Positions 43,230-54,276 of a DNA stretch of 64,000 nt are shown in pieces. The stretch spans positions 162,561,683 through 162,625,682 of the forward strand of contig JAHLJT010009436.1 of the NCBI GenBank assembly GCA_031308135.1, given 5' to 3'. The position numbers and the translations under genes are program-made. Under the pieces are notes generated by a model, which saw only the letters and a list, made by a program, of their open reading frames with translations, was not told the origin of the DNA and did no database searches. The stretch's first letter is position 1. The number at the start of each line of letters is the position of its first letter. Origin of the DNA: Acheta domesticus. Lineage: Eukaryota > Arthropoda > Insecta > Orthoptera > Gryllidae.

Positions 43230-43680
43230 ATCTAAAAATGAAGTGAATCTCAAATTGTGCTGCACTCTGTTTAATTTCTGCTACCAAAGTATTTCTATTA
43301 TTCGCCGCGCGATCGCCGCGCCGGTGTATTAAATCACGGCAGTTGAAAGGCGCTTCTCTGCGCGTGGCAGGTGCCACCTTCAGGGCATGCAAATAATCAG
43401 CGCTGGCCTTTGTGGCAGCGTTATTAGTGGCCACAAAAGCGATGTTGTCGCTGGGAAGAGGACGCTGTATCGTGTAATTCGCCTTGCGCCCGTGTGGAGT
43501 CGTTGGGCGGGCGGCAATCCTTTCCAACAGTTCGCGACCGCTTCCTGTCGACGGAAAATTACTCGAATCGGGGAATTGTTCTTTTGAAGAGGCGCTCGAC
43601 CAGCCGCGATGAATCCCTCCCCGCGGAAGTGTGACAGCCGGCTTTAACACGTTGGGTCGCAACTCCCGAAATCGTGGTCA
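43230..43680. promoter_or_regulatory. CpG-rich islet with octamer ATGCAAAT
   Basis: GC-rich segment with TTCGCCGCGCGATCGCCGCG, then ATGCAAATAATCAGCGCTGG at about 43386-43405, which contains the POU octamer ATGCAAAT next to a TAATC core. It matches the pattern of other islets in the window (AT-rich transcription-factor-like core inside CpG-rich DNA). The 147-codon minus-strand frame (43219-43662) has no domain. Confidence 0.35.
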
Positions 43681-43974
43681 TGATCGGAGCACGTATAGAG
43701 CATGTTTGAACAACGAACAAACAAAAAAAAAACCTTTCTTGGAGTTTCGAAAAGAATGATTCATTAAAATGATGGATTCTTTAGGACTGATTTAGTGACG
43801 CAATTCCTCTTAGCGAAATTTTCAAAACTTAGATTTTGGTGTTCCTATTTATTACTCGAATATACGAAGGGGTCGTGTGTGAACTTAAGTGTAACACCAC
43901 TACACTACCACATCCTGAAGAAACGCTACACTACCGCATTCTCAAGAACAGAACGAATATCTATCTACTGGTGT
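43681..43974. other. AT-rich spacer with a short CTACACTACC duplication
   Basis: ACACTACCACATCCTGAAGAA and ACACTACCGCATTCTCAAGAA (43905-43950) are a small tandem duplication just before the next element. Otherwise nothing. Confidence 0.5.
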
Positions 43975-45481
43975 TACAGAATGGCACAGACTTTCCCCTA
44001 CTAGTTTTCTATTTCCTTGGGTCTGGGCTAGCTATTCAGACTTGCCACATACTCTTGCCAGCTGCTATCTATCGCCGCTCAAATTACATTTTTTTTACAT
44101 TTTCTTAATTTTTAGGTTTACTACTCGTAGAACGGAAATATTACTTTATGAATATGAAAGAATAGTAAACCTCGTTCTAAATGGCATGTTTCTTCAAAAC
44201 ATTTAGAGCCGCTTTAAGAAAATGGCGTTTAAGCGCTACTGTAAATGCGTAATTTGAAGCTCGTTTTCACAGAGAAGTTTTGAGTTTTCAAAAAACTTCA
44301 TTTAAAGTAATTTGAAGTACATCACCTTACAAATACACTAGGGTTTACACGTTGCTAGAAATGTTCATATTTACCGTGTGAGAGATCATTCAAAATATAA
44401 CATTTGTGTATTTTTTTGAAACAAATGCCCCAAAATAAACTTTACGTCATATTAAAGAGTGAAATTAACACTATCCGTTCAAAAAGTTAAAAGAAAAAAA
44501 TTGGAGCCGTTTTTGAGAAAATGGCGTTTGAGCTGTTCTGAAAATGCCGAAATTTGTGATAGTTTTCACAGAAAACGGTTGAGTTTTCGAGAACCTTTAT
44601 GTAAATTTACTTAAGCACATGCACTTATAATCATAATAATGTGAAAAAATTTTCAAAAATGTAAATATTAACGACCTGAGAGACGTGTCAAAAAATTACA
44701 TTTGTGTAATTTTTGAAAAACCAAACGAATAGAGCAACATGACGTGTATGTCATCTCATAGAGTACATGAGGCATTATCCGAATCAATAGTTTACAGAAA
44801 AACTTTGGAGCGGTTTTTGAGACAATCTTGTTTTTGTAATTATTTAAAATTGCAGATATTGCATGCAAAATTGCGCGAAAATTACTAAAATTTTCAAAAA
44901 AAATGTACATGACCATAATGAAAGAAATTACTTTGGAGAACACATTTTATTCGCAGGAAAAATCTCCATCTTCTATTTTGTAGTTGTAGGACGTCGCCGA
45001 AAAAAATTCAAACTTTTGCAACTATCGAAGATTCAGAGTTAACCGTGAAAATCCGACCTATGTCACCTTTGTAAATGTATTTTACTCCATTCTTTCAAGA
45101 AATTTAAAGAAAAAAATTGGAGCCGTTTTTGAGAAAATGTTGAAAATGTCCGACGGGGCTTCATGTAAAGCACCCCAAATTTTATTGAATTTTTTTCAAA
45201 TTTCAAAGCTTTGACTCAAGACAGATCGACAGGGACCGAGCTATCTTCAATTCGAAAAAAATCCTGCGTGTAGTTTCGTTGCTAGTGATGTTCACAGACG
45301 GACGGACGAAAGGACGGACGCACGTTTGCTTTCAATTGGTTTTTTGGTATCAAGGACCCACAATACAGGGATTATAGCTACATTACGTGTTAGGGGATTT
45401 TTTTCTTAATTTAGCAACTGGTTTTATCCACTATACTACGTATATTATTCCGTATATACGTATGTATACTGGAAAGTAAAA
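43975..45481 (+). mobile_element. Dispersed ~300-bp-module element, full copy, diverged ends
   Basis: 5' end ACTGGTGTTACAGAATGGCA with inverted-repeat start ACTTTCCCC at 43990. Module marks GAAAATGGCG or GAGACAATC at about 44218, 44516, 44818 and 45131 (spacing 298, 302, 313). The 3' end has GGACGGACGAAAGGACGG, then GTATATACGTATGTATAC and GGAAAGTAAA. Both the inverted repeat and the palindrome carry mutations, so it is older than the copies at 19743 and 61668. No coding capacity. Confidence 0.8.
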
Positions 45482-45897
45482 ATCAAAGAAATAATGTGAA
45501 ATATAGAACTTGATGCGAGGCCTTTGTTTCTTTCCATTTTAACTTTTCGCTGCATCCTTTATCTTGATTACGGGTGAATGTAGGAATTTTTATAATTTTA
45601 GGATCAAAACGAAAGTAGGACAGGAATAGTAGGACCTCTTGCAGATCGTATGCTGACTTTGAAAAGAATCACCCAATTACGTTCGTTACAACGTTCAGTA
45701 AAACTATTCAGCAGGCGGACATTGTGATATAACTACAGTACATGACAATAGTACGTGTCTTTGACAATACTACATCATTCGGATTTCCTGCAAGTTAAAC
45801 TTCCTTTCTCTGCCCTATAACATATTGCTCGCGCGACCTAAAATTATAGTCCAACTGATTTCAAATCTATCTAAATACTTACTTGCTCTGAAGTAGA
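45482..45897. other. AT-rich sequence; nothing recognised
   Basis: No supported feature. Ends at the CTGTAGAT target duplication of the next MITE. Confidence 0.5.
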
Positions 45898-45905
45898 CTG
45901 TAGAT

Positions 45906-46148
45906 CAGTGTTCTCACGGTCGATGCCACGAGCGGGAGTCCGTGGCACGAGTGCCAAGACGAAATCGGCTCTCCACGCAGTTCATCACCCCGCCACCAGA
46001 GACAACGCCATCACTATTGTAAAACAGCGGGGTTACTGCTACTCGTAATAGTTCCCTTTCCTAACGCTAGTTGCGCAGAGAAACTTATGGCATGCTACGG
46101 TGCCACGAGGCGTGCCACAGCCACCAGTAGAAGACCTTGACACCATTG
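45906..46148 (+). mobile_element. hAT-type MITE (243 bp) with perfect 8-bp target duplication
   Basis: CTGTAGAT occurs directly at both sides (45898-45905 and 46149-46156). The left end CAGTGTTCTCACGGTC and the reverse complement of the right end CAATGGTGTCAAGGTC agree at 12 of 16 positions. Both subterminal regions are rich in GTGGCACGAG or GTGCCACGAG. The 8-bp duplication and CAGTG-type end are diagnostic of hAT. No transposase is present. Confidence 0.85.
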
Positions 46149-46228
46149 CTGTAGATATTAAGAGTGGCATGTTATCTAAAGTTACTGGTTACCCTTAAAT
46201 CATAAGTTTAGATTGAAAGGGAACCAGA

Positions 46229-46275
46229 ACGCAACCACTACTGAGTTTATGTTCTAAACTTAGTAGTGGTTGCGT
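46229..46275. repeat. Near-perfect hairpin, 21-bp stem and 5-nt loop
   Basis: The arm ACGCAACCACTACTGAGTTTA (46229-46249) pairs with 46255-46275 at 20 of 21 positions; the one mismatch is a G-T wobble. The loop is TGTTC. No other copy of the arm was found in the window. It could be a snapback replication product, a terminal hairpin of a small element or a structured RNA. Confidence 0.85.
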
Positions 46276-47449
46276 GCTCTCAAACTTAATATGACCGGCC
46301 TAATGTATAGCCTGCGCGAGCACTCCAGGGTTAATGGGACACATCCTTGATTCTCACCAAAGTGAAGAGCCATTCGCATCCGTATGTTTGTTCATTGTTT
46401 TTATCAAAATGTTAATGGCCGAAAGCGATAGTAGAAGAACAGGTACCGCAATGTCAGTCCATCTACCATTTAACTTAGATTCGCTTTTGGAATCTGTTTG
46501 TGGACAATGCTCTTTTGGAGAATTGTATTCTTTTGTTTGTAGAAAAAGTGTCCTCCGTATATTACTTTCAGTAGCTAGTACGGAAACGAAAAACTAACCC
46601 AGGAGATACGTTGAAGAGATATGGCCAATCGAAACTACAAACCCTATCCCGCCTTTCCACTCGTCTCTCCGAACTTCCACCACTGCCCCTACATCACATT
46701 ACGTCGATTTGCACCGCAGAACACCAGAACACTTCTTTCCACACAGACTCTACATTTCCTACTAACTGCTGTTATTTAACAGAAATAGTATATATTAAAA
46801 TGTGTCTTCATATGCAGTGTGTAACGGTAGCGGATTTTCGACTCTAGCTCTGTAGTCGAAGCCAGTGATCTCAACATTGCAGTGATGCACAACTGCAATG
46901 TTTTCAAGTGCTGAACATCGTGACGGTCGTATTTCGTTAGGCTGCTGCGATGAACGTCTTCCTACAGACTTTCTTACGAGTGAAATGTGTCTTGTGTGTT
47001 GTTAGCGATGCTTACAATCATCTCTGTCGAAAAAAATCCCAAAAGCAATCGGTTGTAAAGAACGCTAACAAACTGTAAACTAGATGTGAATGTTATTAGA
47101 TGAGATATTTAGCCGTTACTTTTCTAATATTTTTTATGTTTTTGACGACTATTATTTGCTATAAGTCGATCTAACAAAATTATTCAAGATACGCAAAACA
47201 AGAACACTTCCCTCCTTAAAAAAGTTCCAAGAAATGAAAGATTGGATTTTGTTTAAGTATTATAGGTAAATTGAAATTTCAAAGTATTAAATATTGATTA
47301 CTTTCAACTTTTTTTAAGTTCTAGTGAACATAAAAGAGAATAAATGTTTAAAAATAGGAAGGAGACCCTAGTTCCTGCTATTTGGTTCTGAGGTAACTAG
47401 GACAGAACAGACGTTCACCATCATTGTGGTCCGTCACGATTTCCGAGCA
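46276..47449. other. No gene recognised
   Basis: An 87-codon frame at 46334-46597 has Cys-containing, mixed composition but no known domain and no upstream signal. The rest is AT-rich. Confidence 0.45.
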
Positions 47450-47720
47450 GTGTGTGTTGTCTCCAGTCTACTCTAGAGCTCATTGGTCTAAGCGAATGCT
47501 GGACAAGTGTCCTAACCAAATGGTCGTGGACCGTGCATCTTTTCCTTCTTTCTCCTCGTCCTATGCTTTCCACTTAGGCACACTTACAAGCACTACACTA
47601 CAACAAGCATCGTGTCCCGTCTAGGGCGGACTTCCACTGGAACAGATACCTAAAGCGGGAAACACCCGCAGGCCGCCATGCAGGTCGTTGCCGGATCTCG
47701 CCATCCAACGGAGGAGAAAC
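47450..47720 (+). mobile_element. SINE family A, strongly diverged internal fragment
   Basis: Ordered matches to the family: AAGCGAATGCTGGACAAGTGTCCTAAC (family GGCGAATGCCGGAGCAGTACCCTAAC), GTCGTGGACCGTGC, TTCTCCTCGTCCTA, CACTACACTACAAC, GGGCGGACTTCCACTGG, CAGATACCT, and GTTGCCGGATCTCGCCATCCA. The head and tail are missing. The oldest copy in the window. Confidence 0.6.
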
Positions 47721-48564
47721 ACCAACATAGGAATATTCCATTCTCTACTCTAATGGGAAAAATGACCATAGAAACTGTACATGAAAACATCAATCACATA
47801 GAACAAATTTGGAGTTAGCGCTGTTTTCTGATGCAGTTTTCGCTTTTTCCGACCTGCCGCCCCACTGTCCCCGCCCGCGTGAAAGCGCACGCTTCCAATT
47901 CGCGGCTCGTTCGGAAATCTATTCCCGTCGCGGGCGCCGCACACTGAAAGGTGGGATTGAATATGGCGCGGTATCACGGCCTACAAAGGTAATGACGTCA
48001 ACAATTTGCCGAATGAAGTGTGAGAGAGAGCCAATCGTTTTGAGCGAAAAGGCCCATCCGCCGGGTGGTAGCCCCGGAACAAGGCCGCTCAGTGCAGCCA
48101 CCGCGTTGGTCACAGTTCGACTTCGTTGTAATGAGCGCTCCATTCCATTATCCCCTTGTTCCCATCGCGTTTTCTTTTATTCGGATTACGTCGGTTCTAT
48201 CGCGCTGCGCGTTGTTTACGGCAGTCCTATTTTTTCGGATCAGCCTTTAAAGCGGATTGGATACACCATTGTTTGGTTGTTGTTTATTGCATTTAGTAGA
48301 TTACGGTGGATAATTCGTTGTTCACGTCAATGGAGAATTAATATTAACGTTGTGCAGTTGTTGAAGTAAGATTTGTGCAGTGGAGTATTTGTTTTGTTTG
48401 CGTGAAATTGGTTTATTAAAAAAATATGTTTAATGCCTTACAGGAGAAAAGAGAAATAATTATGAAAATATTTTGTAGCCTTTTGGTGCCTAATCCTTGT
48501 AATGGTAAGAATGTACACTTTCTAAGCAATTTTAAGCGAAATGCAATATCCCTTTTGAATTTCA
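47721..48564. promoter_or_regulatory. CpG-rich islet with TGACGTCA, then AT-rich flank
   Basis: Bases 47830-48260 are GC-rich and hold a perfect TGACGTCA at 47993-48000 and TAATGAGCG near 48130. A 186-codon frame (47809-48369) crosses it, with basic, low-similarity sequence and no domain. It could be a promoter-like islet. No exon or splice structure is evident. Confidence 0.3.
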
Positions 48565-48982
48565 TGTGGTGCGATTTTCTTCAAAATTCATATTCCCCAG
48601 TCGATCTGGATCATGTTGCTTGAATTGAAACCGATTGGGAGGTAGTTTACACGAATCCCCTGAATCCAAATTTTCAAAAAAAATGGCTCCATCGTTTTTT
48701 ATTATATTTTTTTGTTTTATAGTGTAAAGGATGTTTAAGATAATGGCGCAGGTCTTATGTGTGTTCTCTGATTTTTCGAAAATTGTAAAAGGTCTAAAAA
48801 ATTTTTGAGTCTTCCCACAAATAAAATATTAGAAAAATAGATTTTCATTTAATGAAATCTGTTCCTTAAAGATAGTTTTTGAAATAAGATCATGTACACT
48901 TTTTCGAAAACTCGATTAATTTTCGCGTAATTTTGCACGAAAATACGGGTGAGAAAGCGCGTGCTGTTTTAGCACCACTAGT
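48565..48982 (-). mobile_element. Short relative of the dispersed element sharing its 5' terminus
   Basis: On the minus strand ACTAGTGGTGCTAAAACAGC (48982 leftwards) has the same terminus as the long elements. About 90 bases on, it joins text homologous to their last module (GGAACAGATTT, ATTTTATTTG, ACAATTTTCGAAAAATCAGAG, GATCGACTGGGGAATATGAA, TTTTGAAGAAAAT). The first two modules are absent. It ends near 48565, before the GACAGACGG region. It looks like an internally deleted derivative. Confidence 0.65.
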
Positions 48983-49199
48983 TTAAAAGTGTATATTATC
49001 CGGCGTCGTCTTGTGCACTGGGCGACTTTGGAAACTAGCTAAGAATGGGTGGGTGGGGGAGAAACATGTGGGAAGGGGTAACTGATGTTTAATAAAGGGT
49101 TAGGATTTACATTTGTGTGATCGTTAAGATAGGGGATACATGGGAGCAAAGATAAGATTGGGCTCAAGGAGAACAACTTGTCATTTGACCAAAGACCTC
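48983..49199. other. Unique sequence left of duplication copy 2
   Basis: Unrelated to the minisatellite that precedes copy 1, so 49199/49200 is a visible breakpoint. Confidence 0.7.
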
Positions 49200-49671
49200 A
49201 CCATCCATCGCTACCACCAAGTCCAACCCACCTTCATCCCTCCTCCCATCCCTGCCCACTCGCACTCTTCCCATCCGCCATTGCTGCGGGCATGCGTTCC
49301 GCGTTTGCAAGCCGCTCCTCCCGCAAGCCCATTCCCAGCGGCGGCGCGGAGCCGCAGCTGACGGCGTGACGTCACGGAGCGGCCCGCTGCACATACACGT
49401 CCGCCGCGCGCAGGGCGATCCATCTCAGGCGGGGCGGCAGTAATGCGGCACGCCCCACGCCCTCCCCATCCCCTCCCCACTCCTCCCCCTCCCTCGCGGC
49501 CGCCCGCCACGCGCGCGCACGCCAGCACCACGCGCGTCCCGCCCGCCCCCTCCACCCGCCGCGTGCCGCCCTCCGCAGCCGCAAACCCTGCCACCACCGC
49601 CGTCTCCACTGCCCGAGCAACCTTCGCTATTCTTTGTCCTCACTTTTTGGGCCCGCCTCTTTTTTGCAGCT
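49200..49671. promoter_or_regulatory. CpG-rich islet with CRE (copy 2)
   Basis: Counterpart of 1131-1596. TGACGTCA is at 49367-49374 with the GTGACGTCAC palindrome intact. Small indels in the C-rich run near 49485. Confidence 0.35.
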
Positions 49672-50404
49672 ACCGGTCGGGGGCTTAGAGCTTGTCCCGC
49701 TGAGGCGGTGCCCCCGCTGGTGGCAGATACCTGGTTGAGGGAAAAACCCAGCTAGTCGATGGTAGTTACCGGGATATAGGGCTCAGTGCATCAATCTGAT
49801 GTCACTGTAGTCCCTCTGACCGGGAGGTCCTACGCTTCCACTCCCGACGGTGTAAGGATATTCGACATTTCAGCTAGGTCGAATTCAGTCACTGTCTGGA
49901 GGAGAATTATAGCGGCCGGTGCTCTGATTGGTAGTTTTCCGTGGTTTCTCCGATCAGCACCAGGCGAATGCCGGAGTAGTACCCTAACAAACGAGCCACG
50001 GACCGCGCGCAATCTTTCCTTCCTCTTCCTTGTCCTATCATCTCCTCTTACACACATGCCGGGAAACCGGTCGGGAACTTACAGCTTGTCCCGGCTGGGG
50101 CGGTGCCCCGCTGGTGGGAGATACCTGGTTGAGGGAAAACCCCGCTAGTCGACGGTAGGTCGGCGCCAAATCTCGCCATCGATCGAATGATCATCGCCAC
50201 CTCCCGAGAAAACACTCACTACACTTACGGGACTGACCTAAGTAGTTGACGCGCCCGGAAACACGAATCAATCAATCAATCGACGGCGCCGGATCTCGCC
50301 GTCCAGCGGGGGAAGATCACCGCTGCCCCAAGATAAAAAAATACGCACTACACTTACCAATGACCTCTGTAGACGCGCCCGAAATCACGAACAATCAATC
50401 AATC
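49672..50404 (+). mobile_element. SINE family A nest (copy 2)
   Basis: Same partial-full-partial layout as 1597-2400. About 43 bases of the CA-rich middle present in copy 1 are absent (junction near 50050), and the AATC tail is shorter. Confidence 0.75.
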
Positions 50405-51363
50405 TTTTGTAGCTTTTTATTCCTATTGTTTCCATCGTTCGTGCTCATCATCCTTGTCCACTGTCCCTTCACACGTCCTTGCGAATTGACGCGGCCCACT
50501 GACTCTGTCATCCCCCTTCATATCACCTCAGCCGTTCACTCCTGCCCACAGTTCCTACCTGTTGTGGAAGCCCATTCCATCCTCACTGCCCGTTGCATCG
50601 ATCCGTCGTCACGGCACATGACATTAGCGGTTCACTTCCACTTGCTGTGCCCTTCCATCTTTGCGTTTCTCCCAGTTCTTTTTCCGTTCCCTTCTACCAT
50701 ACCCAACGTCTCTACCAATCTACTCTCTCTGTTCTACCCTTATACACGTGAATTTGTTTGTCTTCTTTGTCCCTACTCTTTATTTATACCCTTCATCCTT
50801 GTCCTTCACTCCTGCTCAGCGTACTTGACATTCCCCTGTTCTGGCCTTCGTCAACGCCCGTCACATACTGACGTACGCCATTTTTATAAGAGGATATTGC
50901 ATGTTTGGAGCCAAGACACTAGAGAAGACGGTATGACTACGACTGATGGTGTGTCTATGACTCACAGATTTACATTTTAAAAATATTTCTGTTGACGACA
51001 GACATTAAATCTGTTCTGAGAGTAATTTGTCATAGACGCCTTGGGTATTGAAGTGCTCTTTAAACTTATACACTAACATTTATAACTTACAAAAGGTATG
51101 ACCTATTTAAATGGAATAGAAGTGAGAAATTGAAAAAGGCTAAAACAGTCGTATAATATTCATGAAAACGAACAGAATTGTGACAGTTTTTATTTCATTT
51201 TTAAATATATTTTGACAACTAGGTCATCAAAGATTTTTCCACAATATTTTACATGGAATTAGTTTATTAAATTAAATTATATTTGGTCAATGTATTTCGA
51301 ACAGACTATTATTTATTACAAAAAAATAAATAAATAACTCGGGTAATTGTGCATTTATTGTAG
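50405..51363. other. Counterpart of 2401-3348; no gene recognised
   Basis: Nearly identical to copy 1. The long pyrimidine-rich frame is extended into the SINE, which shows it is not a conserved protein. Confidence 0.5.
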
Positions 51364-51406
51364 TAGCAACACATTCGAGGATATGACTTTCCTCATCATC
51401 AGGCTA
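51364..51406 (-). ncRNA. Hammerhead-like motif 1 (copy 2)
   Basis: Same sequence as 3349-3391, including the degenerate GAATG. Confidence 0.4.
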
Positions 51407-51540
51407 AAATAAAATATTGAAAAAAATTCATTGAATGAAAAAGAATTCATGACAATTTTATATTTTCAATGAGAAATCATTTAATGATTATCCAATATAA
51501 ATCATATGAAGGAACATGTAGGCAGGATAAATGGTCATGC

Positions 51541-51592
51541 TAGTTTATTTATTTATTTATTTATTTATTTGTCAAAAAACAGTAAATAGTTT
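51541..51592 (-). mobile_element. Tiny tailed insertion private to copy 2, with TAGTTT target duplication
   Basis: TAGTTT at 51541-51546 and 51587-51592 flanks a 40-bp insert made of (ATTT)6 plus 16 bases. Copy 1 has a single TAGTTT (3527-3532) and no insert. On the minus strand the insert is 16 bases followed by an (AAAT)n tail, the form expected of a severely 5'-truncated retroelement inserted by target-primed reverse transcription. The reverse event, precise deletion between the two TAGTTT in copy 1, is also possible. Confidence 0.6.
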
Positions 51593-51945
51593 GTTTGGCT
51601 GTTTCTCATGATGTGAACCTTCATAATATCTACTTAACTTCCAACGCACAGCAAGGTATGTATCTTCATTCTTATAATTCAATATCATATAAATTATTTA
51701 TAAGGGAAAAAACAACAAACCATTAGAATAATACGAATACAATTCTGGTAGTGCTATTATATTCATTAATAAGTATTTAAAAAAAGTTTTTTTGTTTTGT
51801 TGGTTTTCGAGCACAATTGAATATAATTAGCTTTTTGCGTTTAATTAGCGTTTAATTTGCAATAATTAGCGTTTCAATATCTATATATTGAAACGTTCCT
51901 TTTTCGAGTTCATTTCAACAATGTTTTATAGGTGGGAGAGGTAAT

Positions 51946-51987
51946 CGTTGTTCGCGAATGGGCTCTGGGTTTTGACACATTCATCAG
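51946..51987 (-). ncRNA. Hammerhead-like motif 2 (copy 2)
   Basis: Same as 3886-3927 (CTGATGA, long helix II, CGCGAACAACG). Confidence 0.35.
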
Positions 51988-52844
51988 AAATACACACACA
52001 TTAAAATATAAAGAACCTGGACAATACTTTATTTTACATCGATTCATACACTCGGTGTGACACTTCACCACTTTTCTAATATTAACTGCTAACAAATCAC
52101 AACCACACCTCCTTTTTATTCTTAAAACACCTAGACCATACACAAAGGGAAAGAGAAAACCTGGCATTTATTGGGCGATTCACTTAGCTTCCAGACGAGG
52201 CAGGCGAGGCGCAGTCCCCCCTCCAGATCGGCATTGCTCGGCTGCACTCGGTCTGTGCCGTTACCCGGAGCCACGACCGGACGACGCTGCTTGCAACTCG
52301 GGGCCCACACGCCCCTGTACAATTCTCCCTCCAAAACACTTTTCTTCCAAGCACTATTTATGTTTATTTTGTCCATCCCTTTCACACTGTCTAGTTGGTG
52401 GACCCGCTGCTCATCAGCACTCAGTTTCCCGTCCTCACCGAACGTTTTATAATCACATGTACCGACACGTGGCGAGACTAGCTTCCCCTGATACTTCGCA
52501 CTTGCTCAGTTCTCTATAATTCGAACTCCGATTAGCTGTCGTATAGTCATCGTAGTCATCTATACACTGTTATTACTAGGTCCACTGTCCAACATTACAC
52601 TTCACGTTTCCTCAGTCCCTAGATTACGATCCAAAATCACTCCAGCTCACGTGTCCGTCCGTCTCTTACCGAGTTCTCTTACTCACTGACTCTTCCATGC
52701 CCGCGCTCCCGCTGGCGCGCTCTCCTGACCCGTTCAGAACGGGTCAAACGGCAACGGACATAACTGCTGCGCTATTTGAATAGTATCGGCCGCCGCTTCA
52801 TTTTGCTAAACGTATTATAATAATAATATTATAATAATTCGTTT

Positions 52845-52848
<4 letters not shown>
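51988..52848. other. Counterpart of 3928-4780; no gene recognised
   Basis: The 141-codon minus frame of copy 1 is only 84 codons here (52131-52385), with indels near 52130 and 52200. Confidence 0.4.

Positions 52849-52887
<39 letters not shown>
52849..52887. repeat. (AT)n microsatellite, expanded in copy 2
   Basis: About 39 bases of AT repeat where copy 1 has only ATATACATATATAAATATAT (about 4780-4798). Confidence 0.95.
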
Positions 52888-52891
<4 letters not shown>

Positions 52892-52980
52892 ATGTGTAAT
52901 GTTTATACATAGTTTTAATATGCAATTGTAATTATCATTGTTAACAATATTTGTAATAACCGTGTTGTTAAACTTGTCCA

Positions 52981-53020
52981 GCCCTGATGATGGAGTAATA
53001 ATAAACTCCGAAACGTCGGC
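52981..53020 (+). ncRNA. Hammerhead-ribozyme-like motif with intact core (copy 2)
   Basis: Identical to 4888-4927 in all core boxes: GCC / CTGATGA / GGAGT-loop-ACTCC / GAAAC / GTC / GGC. Confidence 0.6.
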
Positions 53021-53458
53021 AAACTGACATGGCTTATTATTTTGGACCAAAACCTGTGAACCCGCAAATGGAATAATGTAACATCAACATAAAACATAGA
53101 AACGTAGTTTCGTACAAACTAAAGTTAAGATAAAGAGTACTATCCAAAGGAAACCTTCTGAAAGAATCCCCTTGCAGCGAATCCCCTAGCAGCAACGTTT
53201 GCATCGGTGCTTGCAGAGCGTGTTCATTGAGCTTCCAATGCACCATTCAGTTTAGATGACATCTCTGCGCAAGAAGCAATACCTTGATCGATGATGAGCA
53301 GGGCGGGTGCACGCGATTGCACTGCGCGCTCGCTGTGGCGTGTCGCAAAACAAACCGTCACGGGCAGCGGCGGCATCCTTGACGGGTGCAGCAAGGCCCC
53401 AGGGAGCGCTCAACCTCGAAATCCGCGCCACTGGCTGCACGCGCTGCCCCGCCGCCAC
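53021..53458. other. Counterpart of 4928-5367; no gene recognised
   Basis: A one-base deletion near 53303 relative to copy 1 shifts the long frame, again arguing against coding. Confidence 0.5.
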
Positions 53459-54045
53459 CGCACCTGCCGCTGCTCACTCCATTTCCCCCTCTTCGTCCCT
53501 CCCTTCGGTTGTCCATCTATTCACTTACCTCTCTCTCTCTCGCTTCGTTTATCCCTCTCTTTCTCGCTCTCATCAACCGTCATTGTCTCCCACTGCACCT
53601 GCCGCCGCTCACTCCATTTCCCCTTCTGCGTCTCTCCCTGCGGTTGTCCGTCTCTCCATTTACCTCTCACTCGCTTCATTCATTCCTCTCTTTCTCGCTC
53701 TCGCGCTCGTCAACCGTCATTATCTCCCTTTATCTCATTTCTCTTTACCTCTCTTTGTCACTTCATCTCTGTCTCTTCACCTGTTCTCTGTGTCACTTCG
53801 TATTTGTCTCACTTCATCTCGCTCTATCTCACTTTATCTCGCTGTCGCGCTTTACCTCGCTCTGTCGCACTTGATCTCGTTCTGTCTCACTTTATCTCGT
53901 TGTCCCACTTTATCTCGCTCTGTCTTACTTTATCTCGCTCTGTCTTACTTTATCTCGCTCTGTCGCACTTTACCTCGCTCTGTCTCTCTTTATCTTACTC
54001 CGTCTCACTGTATTTCGCTGTGTCTCGCTTTATCCCTCTCTTGTC
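53459..54045. repeat. Pyrimidine-rich tandem arrays (copy 2)
   Basis: Same two 134-bp units, then the 20-bp array with two additional CTCTGTCTTACTTTATCTCG-type units near 53930-53970. Shadow frames of up to 286 codons. Confidence 0.85.
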
Positions 54046-54231
54046 TCTATGATGGCGCCGCAGTGTCGATGGTTTTCGACCTTTACATTGCGGAATTCCG
54101 TTGTCTTTCTACATTAAAGGAGATGGGTGAAATGGGATTACGAGATCACCGTGTCGGCCTAACTTGAGAAAGGGCGTGATTGAAGAGGGGGAGGAAACAT
54201 TTTTTTATTTAATAGGTAATTATTATTTATT

Positions 54232-54239
<8 letters not shown>

Positions 54240-54272
<33 letters not shown>
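54240..54272. repeat. (TA)n microsatellite (copy 2)
   Basis: TA run matching 6099-6136, with a different left edge. Confidence 0.95.
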
Positions 54273-54276
<4 letters not shown>

